From JBOGEB01 sp050743125 (GTDB lineage: Bacteria > Actinomycetota > Nitriliruptoria > Euzebyales > Egibacteraceae): a stretch of 6,004 nucleotides of DNA. The notes below the pieces were generated by a model that saw nothing but the letters and a program-made list of their open reading frames with translations, had not been told where the DNA came from and ran no database searches. Positions 1 through 5,832 of this stretch are shown here, piece by piece (the stretch's first letter is position 1; every line of letters starts with the position of its first letter). The translations under genes and the position numbers were made by a program. The stretch is from assembly GCA_050743125.1 (NCBI GenBank), contig JBOGEB010000235.1:1-6004 (forward strand), written 5' to 3'.

Positions 1-109
1 CCAAGCCGAAGCCCGCTCCGGTTTTTCACCCAGCCGAGCCAGAAGAACCGGTCTCGGCGCACCCTACGCGAGTCCACCAAACGCCCGGCAGACCCAAAAC
101 GAAACCTGA
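1..109. other. Left-edge stretch with no recognisable gene
   Basis: I see no gene here that resembles a known family. The plus-strand frame that continues into the WhiB fragment is open from the window edge to a TGA at 107-109, but it has no ATG or GTG start and encodes no cysteine or tryptophan. It therefore does not look like the missing WhiB N-terminus. The base composition is slightly richer in A than the rest of the window around 76-110. I found no convincing promoter. Confidence 0.4.
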
Positions 110-313
110 ATGTTCTTCCCGATCGGGTCGACTGGCCCTGCGCTGGATCAGGCCGAGCGGGCCAAGGCGGTCTGTGTCGACTGCCCTGTACGCGTCGAGT
201 GCCGGGAATGGGCGCTGGCCACCGGCCAGCACGACGGCGTGTGGGGTGGGCTGACCGAGGACGAGCGGCGTCAGCTCCGCCGCCAGCGAGGGCGGCAGGC
301 TCGTCAGTCCTGA
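110..313 (+). pseudogene. WhiB-family Fe-S regulator, N-terminally truncated (probable remnant)
   Basis: The 67 codons give the C-terminal two thirds of a WhiB1-like protein: MFFPIGSTGP at the start, the cysteine cluster C22-x2-C25-x5-C31, the GVWGG turn at residues 43-47, and a basic tail rich in Arg and Gln. WhiB proteins bind a [4Fe-4S] cluster through four cysteines and contact the primary sigma factor to control transcription. The first cysteine normally lies about eight residues before the FFP motif. Here an in-frame TGA (107-109) directly precedes the only ATG, and no frame of the plus strand upstream to the window edge encodes a cysteine. The protein as written therefore has three of the four ligands. 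There is no Shine-Dalgarno sequence before the ATG. A 5'-deleted pseudogene is the most likely reading. An assembly error at the 5' side, or a functional short variant, are alternatives. The conserved core itself is intact, so any loss is recent. Confidence 0.7.
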
Positions 314-334
314 TTTGCTCGTCCCCTGCTCCGG

Positions 335-349
335 CCCGCGCGGGTACCC
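335..349. repeat. Overlapping GC palindromes upstream of nfeD
   Basis: A perfect 10-bp palindrome, CCCGCGCGGG (335-344), overlaps an 8-bp one, GGGTACCC (342-349). Both lie between the WhiB remnant and nfeD, just upstream of the nfeD -10 box. They could be an operator or a weak hairpin, but short GC palindromes are common in DNA of this composition. There is no T-run, so it is not a canonical terminator. Confidence 0.25.
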
Positions 350-360
350 CTGGCTGTCCC

Positions 361-366
361 TACACT
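361..366 (+). promoter_or_regulatory. Candidate -10 box (TACACT) of nfeD, near-leaderless
   Basis: TACACT fits the TANNNT consensus of actinobacterial housekeeping promoters. It ends 9 bp before the nfeD ATG at 376, so a transcript would start roughly 2-4 nt before the codon. No TTGACA-like -35 hexamer is found 16-19 bp upstream, and there is no Shine-Dalgarno sequence before the ATG, which agrees with near-leaderless initiation. Confidence 0.4.
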
Positions 367-375
367 GAGGCCCCG

Positions 376-1761
376 ATGCGTGTCGTTCTCGCCGCTGCGC
401 TGCTTTTGCTCGGCCTGCTCGTCCCTGCCGCGGCCCAGGGCCGTTCTGGAACGGTCGACGTCATCGAGGTGTCCGGGCCGATCGACCGGACCGTCGCGGG
501 GTTCGTCAGCGACACGATCACGTCCGCCAACGCCCGGGGGAGCGAGGTCGTCGTCATCCGGCTCGACACGCCGGGCGGGCTCGACGCGCGGCTGGGTGCG
601 CTGGTCGACCAGATCCGGGCGAGCCGGGTCCCGGTGGCGGTGTGGGTCGGTCCGCCGGGCGCGCGTGCGACCGGCGCGGGCTTCTGGCTCGCGGAGAACG
701 CGCACGTCCTGGGCCTGGCACCGGCCACCGCGCTCGGCGTCGCGCAGCCGGTCGACCTCGGCGCAGCGCCGACCGTCGGCCCCGCGCCGGCCGTCCGCGC
801 CGGCCGCAACGCTGACTTCGCCGCCGCAGCGGCGCGCGGGAAGGTCGTCGTCGCGGTGCCCGACGGCGAGACCGGAGTGGCCGTGCCCGCCAGCGCGGCG
901 CTGCCTCCCGGCGCCGACCGGGGCCAGGTCGAGACGCTCGACGGCGCGGCGCTCGCCGACCGCCACGTCGCCGACTTCGTCGCGAGTTCCCTGCCGCAGG
1001 TGCTCACCCGGCTCGACGGGCGGCAGGTCCGGCTCGCCGGTCCGGGTGGCGAGGCCGTCACGCGCACGCTCGACGTGGATCCCGGCGGGGCGAGCGTGCG
1101 GTTCGTGAGCATGGGCCTGCTCGCGCGGATCCTCCACACGGTCGCGGACCCGACGCTGGTGTACCTGCTCGTGGTCGGCGGGGCGCTCGCGCTGTGCTTC
1201 GAGGTGTTCCAGCCGGGCTTCGGCGTCGCGGGGGTGTCCGGGCTCGCGGTGCTCGCCCTGGGGGTCTACGGGCTGGTGGTGCTGCCGACCGGATGGGGCG
1301 GGGTGGCGCTGCTGGCGCTGGGGTTCGGGCTGCTCGCGGCCGACCTTGCGCTCGCGCGGCTCGGGCTGCTCACGGCGGCGGGGACGGTTGCGCTGGCCGC
1401 GGGGTCGTGGCTGGCCTTCCCCGGACCGGCCGGTCTGCGGGTGTCGCCCTGGCTCGTCGGCGTGGTCGTCGCGTGGTGCGTCGTGTTCTTCGTGGTGGTG
1501 ATGACGGTCGTGCTGCGCGCGCAGGGCAGCCAGGCGCTCGCGGGCGCGCAGTCGGTGGTCGGCAGCGTCGGGGTGGTCCGGTCGATGCTCAACCCAGAGG
1601 GCCACGTGTTCGTCCGGGGCGGGCTGTGGCGGGCGCGGGCGCCGTCGGCGGCCGGCAAGGTCCGCACCGGCACCGCCGTGCGCGTGCTCGGCGTGAACGA
1701 CCAGCTGACCCTCGACGTCGAGATCGTGGAGACCACCGAGACTGCTGACAGCGGAGCGTGA
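376..1761 (+). CDS. Long-form NfeD membrane protein with ClpP-like domain lacking the catalytic Ser/Lys
   Basis: This 461-residue protein has the full NfeD-1b architecture. It begins with a signal peptide or first membrane anchor (1-20, ending AAA-Q). A ClpP/SppA-class domain follows at about 26-220, with the hallmark DTPGG at 64-68. Next come several membrane segments between about 260 and 382. A C-terminal OB-fold NfeD domain occupies about 388-452, with the motif pattern G-V-G-V-V-R, P-E-G-H-V-F-V, G-x-x-W-R-A, V-R-V-L-G-V and L-D-V. Such proteins are thought to cleave or organise the hydrophobic tail of the neighbouring stomatin. In the family the nucleophile lies in a GARAxSAG-type motif; here residues 95-102 read GARATGAG, so Gly100 replaces the serine. 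The usual lysine about 40 residues later is also absent: the first Lys after it is 156, in an unrelated stretch. The ATG at 376 is chosen because it starts the signal peptide and follows a -10 box. The frame is open back to 199, but that part overlaps the WhiB core. The gene ends 19 bp before the slipin gene. Confidence 0.9.
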   Translation: MRVVLAAALLLLGLLVPAAAQGRSGTVDVIEVSGPIDRTVAGFVSDTITSANARGSEVVVIRLDTPGGLDARLGALVDQIRASRVPVAVWVGPPGARATGAGFWLAENAHVLGLAPATALGVAQPVDLGAAPTVGPAPAVRAGRNADFAAAAARGKVVVAVPDGETGVAVPASAALPPGADRGQVETLDGAALADRHVADFVASSLPQVLTRLDGRQVRLAGPGGEAVTRTLDVDPGGASVRFVSMGLLARILHTVADPTLVYLLVVGGALALCFEVFQPGFGVAGVSGLAVLALGVYGLVVLPTGWGGVALLALGFGLLAADLALARLGLLTAAGTVALAAGSWLAFPGPAGLRVSPWLVGVVVAWCVVFFVVVMTVVLRAQGSQALAGAQSVVGSVGVVRSMLNPEGHVFVRGGLWRARAPSAAGKVRTGTAVRVLGVNDQLTLDVEIVETTETADSGA

Positions 1762-1774
1762 GGCGGGTTACGAT
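1745..1774 (+). promoter_or_regulatory. Promoter of the slipin gene, -35 CTGACA / -10 TACGAT, leaderless
   Basis: CTGACA (1745-1750) matches the TTGACA consensus at five of six positions. It is followed after 18 bp by TACGAT (1769-1774), a TANNNT -10 box. The -10 ends 6 bp before the ATG at 1781, so transcription should begin at or within a base or two of the start codon. There is no Shine-Dalgarno sequence upstream of that ATG. The -35 lies inside the last codons of nfeD, so the slipin gene can be transcribed separately from nfeD as well as by read-through. Confidence 0.6.
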
Positions 1775-1780
1775 TCTCCA

Positions 1781-2563
1781 ATGACGTTTATTGTCTTCGC
1801 CGTCGTTCTGATCCTCCTGGTGCTGCTGCTCGTTCAGTCGGTGAGGATCCTGCCGGAGTACGAGCGGGGGGTGATCTTCCGGCTGGGCCGGACACTCCGG
1901 AGGGCGAAGGGGCCCGGGCTGTTCTTCATCATCCCGCTCGTCGACCAGATGAAGAAGGTCAACCTCCAAGAGGTCCTCAGCGACGTTCCCCCCCAGGACG
2001 TGATCACCAAGGACGGCGCGACCGTCCGGGTCGACGCGATCGTGTACCTCCAGGTGATCGATGCGGTCAAGGCTCTTGTCGAGGTCGACGACTACGTGGG
2101 CAGCGTTTCCCAGCGGTGCGTTGCCACGCTGCGCAGCCGGTGCGGGGCGACCTCGCTCAACAAGCTGCTCTCCGAGCAGGCCGACCTGGCCCGCGAAATC
2201 CAGGAGATCGTTGACGACGTGACCTTGACGCGCTGGGGCGTCAAGGTCACCAGTGTCGAGATCACGGACGTGATCCTGCCGGCGCCGATGCAGCGGGCGA
2301 TGGCCCGCGAGGCGGAGGCCGAGCGCGAGCGGCTCGCGAAGCTCGAGCTCGCCAAGGGCGAGGCCGAGGCGGCCGCTTGGTTCGCGAAGGCCGCCGACGC
2401 CATCGCCGGGAACCCGATCGCCTACCAGCTCCGCATGCTGCAGACCGTGGCTGACGTGGCGGCCGAGAAGAACACGACCCTCGTGCTGCCGATCCCGATC
2501 GAGCTTCTGGCTGCGTTCCAGACCGCGATCGGACACAAGCCCGACAAGCCCAGCGCCGAGTGA
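1781..2563 (+). CDS. Slipin / stomatin-like SPFH (band 7) membrane protein
   Basis: This 260-residue protein is a bacterial slipin, the usual genetic partner of long-form NfeD. One N-terminal membrane segment (about residues 3-21) is followed by the SPFH/PHB domain (about 22-180). Recognisable segments are E-Y-E-R-G-V-I-F-R-L-G-R, G-P-G-L-F-F-I-I-P, the Q-D-V-I-T-K-D-G-A-T-V strand and the L-L-S-E motif. A charged Ala/Glu-rich helix (about 170-215) is the oligomerising coiled coil. The C-terminus has the slipin-type end N-T-T-L-V-L-P-I-P-I-E-L-L, with a short charged tail. Slipins form ring-like oligomers on the membrane and define microdomains; the NfeD OB fold is thought to dock on them. 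Length and domain order are normal and nothing appears truncated. The ATG at 1781 begins directly with the membrane helix and fits the leaderless promoter just upstream. It may be co-transcribed with nfeD (19-bp gap). Confidence 0.93.
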   Translation: MTFIVFAVVLILLVLLLVQSVRILPEYERGVIFRLGRTLRRAKGPGLFFIIPLVDQMKKVNLQEVLSDVPPQDVITKDGATVRVDAIVYLQVIDAVKALVEVDDYVGSVSQRCVATLRSRCGATSLNKLLSEQADLAREIQEIVDDVTLTRWGVKVTSVEITDVILPAPMQRAMAREAEAERERLAKLELAKGEAEAAAWFAKAADAIAGNPIAYQLRMLQTVADVAAEKNTTLVLPIPIELLAAFQTAIGHKPDKPSAE

Positions 2564-2686
2564 GGCGGCGGGTGGGACCGAGGCTGCTACCGAACGTGAG
2601 CAAATTCTGACGCACCCCTTCCGCTCGTTGACGCAACGGCGTACGCTTCCTATCCGGGCGCTGAACTGACCAGAGAGCACGACGAC
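2564..2686 (+). promoter_or_regulatory. Intergenic promoter region of whiB, with repeated TGACGCA and a palindrome on the -35
   Basis: The best promoter is TTGACG (2628-2633), a 17-bp spacer and TATCCG (2651-2656), giving a start near 2662 and a short leader before whiB. The -35 lies inside a perfect inverted repeat, CGTTG-ACG-CAACG (2626-2638). The heptamer TGACGCA occurs at 2608-2614 and again at 2629-2635, exactly 21 bp (two helical turns) apart, which would put two bound protein subunits on the same DNA face. This is inferred from spacing only; the regulator is unknown. I see no terminator for the slipin gene in the first half of the gap. Confidence 0.45.
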
Positions 2687-2698
2687 GTGGGGCGTACG

Positions 2699-2983
2699 AT
2701 GGCAACACTTCCCCTCTTAGCGCGGGCACCGTCCACCGACTGGCAAGAGCACGGACTGTGCCGTGCGCGTGACGCCTCGGTGTTCTTTCCCCCTGCGCAC
2801 TTCGAGCGCAAGCCCGAGCGGGTGGCTCGTGAGGCCAAGGCCAAGGCGATTTGCGCGCGGTGCCCGGTCCGGATCGAGTGCCTCGATTGGGCGCTGGCGA
2901 CCAAGGAGCCGCACGGGGTCTGGGGTGGGTACTCCGAGAGCGAGCGCCGCCAGATCCGGATGGGCAAGCGCAGGGCCTCTTAG
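2699..2983 (+). CDS. WhiB-family Fe-S transcription regulator (complete)
   Basis: From the ATG at 2699 the protein has 94 residues, a normal WhiB length. It carries all four cluster ligands: Cys21 in D-W-Q-E-H-G-L-C, then Cys52-x2-Cys55-x5-Cys61. The G-V-W-G-G turn is at 73-77 and a basic tail, K-R-R at 90-92, ends the protein. The F-F-P motif at 29-31 follows the first cysteine at the expected distance. Between FFP and the CxxC lies a longer charged stretch (residues 32-50) than in the WhiB1-like remnant upstream, so the two belong to different subgroups. WhiB proteins bind [4Fe-4S], react with O2 or NO, and regulate through sigma-A region 4. An in-frame GTG at 2687, with GAGAG about 10 bp upstream, would add four residues and is a plausible alternative start. 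The stop is followed at once by the RidA frame, so the two are probably one operon. I do not assign a WhiB number. Confidence 0.92.
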   Translation: MATLPLLARAPSTDWQEHGLCRARDASVFFPPAHFERKPERVAREAKAKAICARCPVRIECLDWALATKEPHGVWGGYSESERRQIRMGKRRAS

Positions 2984-3001
2984 GTGCATCGCGCCGGGGC
3001 G

Positions 3002-3496
3002 ATGTCGGCGGAGGCACGGCTGGCCGAGCTCGGGGTCACGTTGCCGTCGGCGCCGCCCGCCGCGGCGGCGTACGTCCCTACCGTGGCGAGCTGCGGGTTG
3101 CTGTTCGTCGCCGGCCAGGTCGCGGTGGGTGAGCACGGCCTCCTCGCCACCGGCAAGGTCGGCGGGGCCGTCGGCCTCGACACCGGTGTTGCCTGCGCCC
3201 GCCAGTGCGCGCTGAACGTGCTCGCGCAGCTCCGCGCGGCGCTCGGCACGCTCGACCGGGTTGCGCGGGTGGTGAAGCTCACGGTGTTCGTGGCGAGCGA
3301 CCCGTCGTTCACCCAGCAGCACCTCGTCGCCAACGGCGCCTCCGAGCTGCTCGCCGACGTCTTCGGCGACGCCGGCCGCCACGCCCGCTCAGCCGTCGGC
3401 GTCCCGGCCCTGCCCCTCGACAGCCCGGTCGAGGTCGAGGCGATCGTCGAGGTGCGCACCGACGGGAGGGACGATGGGAGCACCGCACCGCGCTGA
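3002..3496 (+). CDS. RidA-family (YjgF/YER057c/UK114) enamine/imine deaminase-like protein
   Basis: From the ATG at 3002 this gives 164 residues, somewhat longer than the ~130 of classical RidA because of an N-terminal segment (M-S-A-E-A-R-L-A-E-L-G-V-T-L-P). That segment is typical of the ~150-residue YjgF-like subgroup. RidA proteins hydrolyse reactive 2-aminoacrylate and related imines, as trimers in the cytoplasm. Visible family features are the Tyr in A-A-A-Y-V-P, the strand L-L-F-V-A-G-Q-V, the A-L-G-x-L-D-R-V-x-R-V-V-K-L-T-V-F-V-A core, and A-R-S-A-V-G-V with the substrate-binding Arg. The P-V-E-V-E-A-I-V-E-V strand carries the conserved Glu. The conserved Arg and Glu suggest real deaminase activity, although subgroup members vary in substrate. 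An in-frame GTG at 2984 directly follows the whiB stop and has AGGG 8 bp upstream; translational coupling from it would add six residues. A WhiB gene near a RidA gene also occurs in mycobacteria, around whiB4. Confidence 0.88.
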   Translation: MSAEARLAELGVTLPSAPPAAAAYVPTVASCGLLFVAGQVAVGEHGLLATGKVGGAVGLDTGVACARQCALNVLAQLRAALGTLDRVARVVKLTVFVASDPSFTQQHLVANGASELLADVFGDAGRHARSAVGVPALPLDSPVEVEAIVEVRTDGRDDGSTAPR

Positions 3497-3556
3497 CCAC
3501 GAGCTCGCCCCTGGGGGAGCTGCGCCGGCTCCGGGAGGCCCTCGCACACACCCGCC

Positions 3557-3753
3557 GCTGTCGTTTTCAGGCCGCCTACGCGGCGCCGATCATCATGCTG
3601 AGCCAGAACCGGTCGAGCGAGCTGGACCGGCTCCAGGCCCGCGCGGACTACGACATCAACCAGAAAGCCGAGGCCGAGATCGAGGAGATCCTCACGCTCC
3701 TGCGCGGTGGCGTCGCTGCCCTTGAGCGCCTCGAGCGACAACTGGCGAGGTAG
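3557..3753 (+). pseudogene. C-terminal remnant of a DUF1003 membrane protein
   Basis: The last ~60 codons before the TAG at 3751-3753 match the C-terminal end of DUF1003 proteins. They read Q-A-A-Y-A-A-P-I-I-M-L-S-Q-N-R, then D-R-L-Q-A-R-A-D-Y-D-I-N-Q-K-A-E-A-E-I-E, then a charged helix. Complete DUF1003 proteins are roughly 150-200 residues with two membrane helices. Here only about 60 bp separate RidA's stop from the start of similarity, so the N-terminal half and first helix are missing. The frame is also broken at TTTT (3564-3567). The preceding L-S-F is read in the other frame (3558-3566), and one extra T would explain the shift into the Q-A-A-Y frame. The reading frame is open further left, but only as an overlap with ridA. 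The first in-frame ATG is at 3595. I call it a decayed gene fragment; expression from 3595 as a ~52-residue peptide cannot be excluded. Confidence 0.7.
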
Positions 3754-3891
3754 CGGATCGGCGCTCGGCGTGGTTTCCTGCCGCCATGGAGGTGGCGGGA
3801 CAGCTAAAGGGCCGCCATCGGGCGGAGGCGACCTGAACGGGTCTGTGGAGCCGGAGCCCGATTGCGGCCCGGAGCAGGCGCCGCCGGTCCC
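3754..3891. other. Convergent intergenic gap with two short hairpins
   Basis: This 138-bp gap separates the converging DUF1003 remnant and selB. Hairpin one is CCGCCA (3781-3786) with TGGCGG (3793-3798) and a 6-nt loop; CTG/CAG pairs could extend it with a 2-nt bulge. Hairpin two is CCGCC (3812-3816) with GGCGG (3821-3825) and a 4-nt loop. Both left arms lie in the same octamer, GCCGCCAT, repeated 31 bp apart. Neither is followed by a T-run on either strand, so they are at best T-less, bidirectional terminators. I looked for a tRNA-Sec here and did not find one. Confidence 0.35.
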
Positions 3892-5766
3892 CTACAACAC
3901 CTCGCGGACGTCGCCGTGGCGGCGGGTGCGGCCTTGGCGGTCGAGCTCCTCCAGCAAGGGCACGGCGAACTTGCGGCTGGTGCCGAGCGCCTGTTTGGCG
4001 CGCGCGGCGGTGAGCGGTCCCTCGGCCGCGTAGGCATCCCGAAGGCGGGCGGTGGCCTCCTCGATCGCGTCGGCGTGCACCGCAAGGTCAGGGCCGAGGC
4101 GGATGATCGCCTTGGCTGCCTCCAGCTCGCGGACCAGCGCCGGTGAGGCGCCTGCGCGGCGCGCGGCCTCGCCGAGGCTGGGCGGCGCGAACGGCGACGC
4201 GGACAGAGAGGCCAGCAGCGCGTCCCGCGCGGCCACCTGGTTGGCGTCGAGGCGCACCGCGTGGTCGGGAGTCCGCAGGCCGGGCCCGGAGGCCACGATC
4301 GTCCTGCGGCGCACGAGCAGATCGAGCAGGGCCGTGACCAGCGCGTCCGGGCAGCCCGCCGCGGTGGCAGCGCGCGCCGCGAGGTCCTTGGGCGTGACTC
4401 GGTCGACTGGGTGTGCCCGGTGGTAGTCGCGCAGGGCGCCGACGACGGCGGTGGCCCAGCCCTCGATCGCCTGGGGATGGGCCCAGGCCGGCCCCAGCTC
4501 GACCAGCCCGCGCGCGGCGGCGGCCTTGCGCGCCGCCTGCTCGGCCAACCCGACCGCAGCCGCGGCGCGGCGGGCCGGGGCGGCGCTGCGCTCGGCGACG
4601 TGGCGCTCGAGCAGGGCCGCCCGGTCGCCCGCGCGGACCGCGTCGAGCCGCGCGTCGAGCTGGCCCTGGCGTGTCCGGCGTGCGGCGCGCCCGCGGGGCC
4701 GCGCGGGCGGGTCGACGTCGAGCACGAGGCCGCCGCCAGCCGTCGCGCGACGCCCGGCTTCGCGGAGGACGAACCGGTCACCGGCCTGCAGGGCAACCGC
4801 GCGGTCGAGCACCATCCGGGCGAACCCGCACGAGCCCATCCGCTCGCCCGCGAGCGGGTAGACCCGCGCGCTGCGCTCCGCCGACCCCGTGTGGAGGTGC
4901 CAGGCGCCCTTGCGGCCGATCTGCTGGCCGGGCAGCGTCCGCACCCACACGTCGAGCGACCGGGCCGCCCGCCACTGGCCCGGACGGCCGAGCGCGTCAC
5001 CGCGCGCCGCCTCGGTCCGGTCGACGCCGGTGAGGTTGACCGCGACGCGGCTGCCGGGCGCGGCCTCGTCGATGCCCGCCTGGAGCGCCTGCAGGCCCCG
5101 CACCCTGGCGGTGCGCCGGCCCGGGAGGACGGCGAGCTCGTCCCCGACGCGCAGGCGACCGCCACCCAGCGTCCCGGTCACGACCGTGCCGGCGCCCTTG
5201 ATCGAGAACGACCGGTCGATCCACAGCCGCGGCCGGCCGAGGTCTGGGGCCTGGGGCGCCTTCGTCAGCGCGGTCGCGAGCCGCTCGGCCAGGCGGTCCA
5301 GGCCCGCGCCGGTCACCGCGCTGACCGAGATGATCTCGACGTCAGCGAACGTCGTGGCCTCCAGCTGCTCGCGGACGAGCTCGGCGCCGATCGCGATCGT
5401 GTCCTCATCGACGGTGTCCGCCTTGGTCAGCGCGACCAGGCCGTGGCGGACGCCGAGCAGGTCGAGGATGTCGAGGTGCTCCTGGCTCTGGGGCATCCAG
5501 CCCTCGTCTGCGGCGACGACGAACAGCGCGAGCGAGATCGGCCCGGCGCCGGCGAGCATGTTCCCGACGAAGCGCTCGTGGCCGGGCAGGTCGACGAACG
5601 CGACGGTGATCGGCGGGTCGGCGATCTCGGTCCAGGCGAACCCGAGGTCGATCGTGAGCCCGCGCCGACGCTCCTCGGCGAACCGGTCCGGCTCCATCCC
5701 CGTGAGCGCCCGCACGAGCGTGGACTTGCCATGGTCCACATGGCCAGCGGTGCAGACGACGCGCAT
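3892..5766 (-). CDS. selB: Selenocysteine-specific translation elongation factor SelB
   Basis: This 624-residue GTPase brings Sec-tRNA(Sec) to the ribosome at UGA codons marked by a SECIS hairpin. E. coli SelB is of similar length (~614). The G domain shows the P-loop G-H-V-D-H-G-K-S-T at 8-16. The SelB-typical R-G-L-T-I-D-L-G-F-A-W lies at 35-45, the D-L-P-G-H-E G3 motif at 59-64 and T-K-A-D at 114-117. EF-Tu-like beta-barrel domains follow at about 175-370, with F-S-I-K-G-A-G-T-V-V-T-G-T-L. The rest is winged-helix domains that bind the SECIS RNA, ending with G-T-S-R-K-F-A-V-P-L-L-E-E-L-D-R and T-R-R-H-G-D-V-R. The start at 5766 is chosen because M-R-V-V-C-T-A-G-H-V-D-H-G-K-S begins where the family begins. 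The frame is open to 5958, but that extension is low-complexity, and nearly all of it would run through the RNA-like element. Only GGGG, one base away, precedes the ATG. Nothing appears to be missing. Confidence 0.96.
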   Translation of the reverse strand: MRVVCTAGHVDHGKSTLVRALTGMEPDRFAEERRRGLTIDLGFAWTEIADPPITVAFVDLPGHERFVGNMLAGAGPISLALFVVAADEGWMPQSQEHLDILDLLGVRHGLVALTKADTVDEDTIAIGAELVREQLEATTFADVEIISVSAVTGAGLDRLAERLATALTKAPQAPDLGRPRLWIDRSFSIKGAGTVVTGTLGGGRLRVGDELAVLPGRRTARVRGLQALQAGIDEAAPGSRVAVNLTGVDRTEAARGDALGRPGQWRAARSLDVWVRTLPGQQIGRKGAWHLHTGSAERSARVYPLAGERMGSCGFARMVLDRAVALQAGDRFVLREAGRRATAGGGLVLDVDPPARPRGRAARRTRQGQLDARLDAVRAGDRAALLERHVAERSAAPARRAAAAVGLAEQAARKAAAARGLVELGPAWAHPQAIEGWATAVVGALRDYHRAHPVDRVTPKDLAARAATAAGCPDALVTALLDLLVRRRTIVASGPGLRTPDHAVRLDANQVAARDALLASLSASPFAPPSLGEAARRAGASPALVRELEAAKAIIRLGPDLAVHADAIEEATARLRDAYAAEGPLTAARAKQALGTSRKFAVPLLEELDRQGRTRRHGDVREVL

Positions 5767-5773
5767 CCCCCGC

Positions 5774-5779
5774 AGCGTA
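5774..5779 (-). promoter_or_regulatory. Candidate -10 box (TACGCT) of selB, leaderless
   Basis: Read on the minus strand, TACGCT fits TANNNT and ends 7 bp before the selB ATG, so the transcript would start at or next to the codon. No good -35 is found at 17-18 bp spacing (GTTCCC or AGTTCC). If this is the real promoter, the structured element upstream is not part of the selB leader. Confidence 0.35.
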
Positions 5780-5832
5780 TCGGGTGCCTCGCGACAGGGA
5801 ACTTTCCGGGTCTTGCGGGCCACTGTTTCTGT

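Noticed and set aside
2..313. A selenocysteine-containing WhiB reading through the TGA at 107-109
   Set aside because: The frame is open upstream, but it has no start in the window and no WhiB-like residues. The TGA falls two codons before the first Phe of FFP, not at the position of the first cysteine. The following CCCGATCGGG is too short to call a SECIS.
199..375. N-terminal extension of nfeD to an ATG at 199
   Set aside because: It overlaps the conserved WhiB core in another frame and would bury the signal peptide that begins at 376.
304..1605. Long minus-strand open frame opposite nfeD, and similar long frames opposite selB, ridA and the slipin gene
   Set aside because: They are Arg/Pro/Ala-rich, with no family motifs, as expected for antisense frames of high-GC genes.
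3474..3725. Separate 83-codon gene after ridA
   Set aside because: It is Pro/Gly/Arg/His-rich without family features and is out of frame with the DUF1003 similarity. Only its L-S-F matters, as part of the broken DUF1003 remnant.
3780..3891. tRNA-Sec in the convergent gap, prompted by GACC-x6-GGTC (minus strand) with TTCA in the loop
   Set aside because: The loop has 6 nt rather than 7, the anticodon is not centred, and no acceptor or T-arm can be paired around it.
5798..5804. GGAACTT as an ECF-sigma -35 driving the structured RNA (repeated exactly 200 bp later at 5998-6004)
   Set aside because: No GTC/GTT-type -10 is found at 16-17 bp from the first copy, and the second copy is cut by the window edge. 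A 7-bp repeat can arise by chance.
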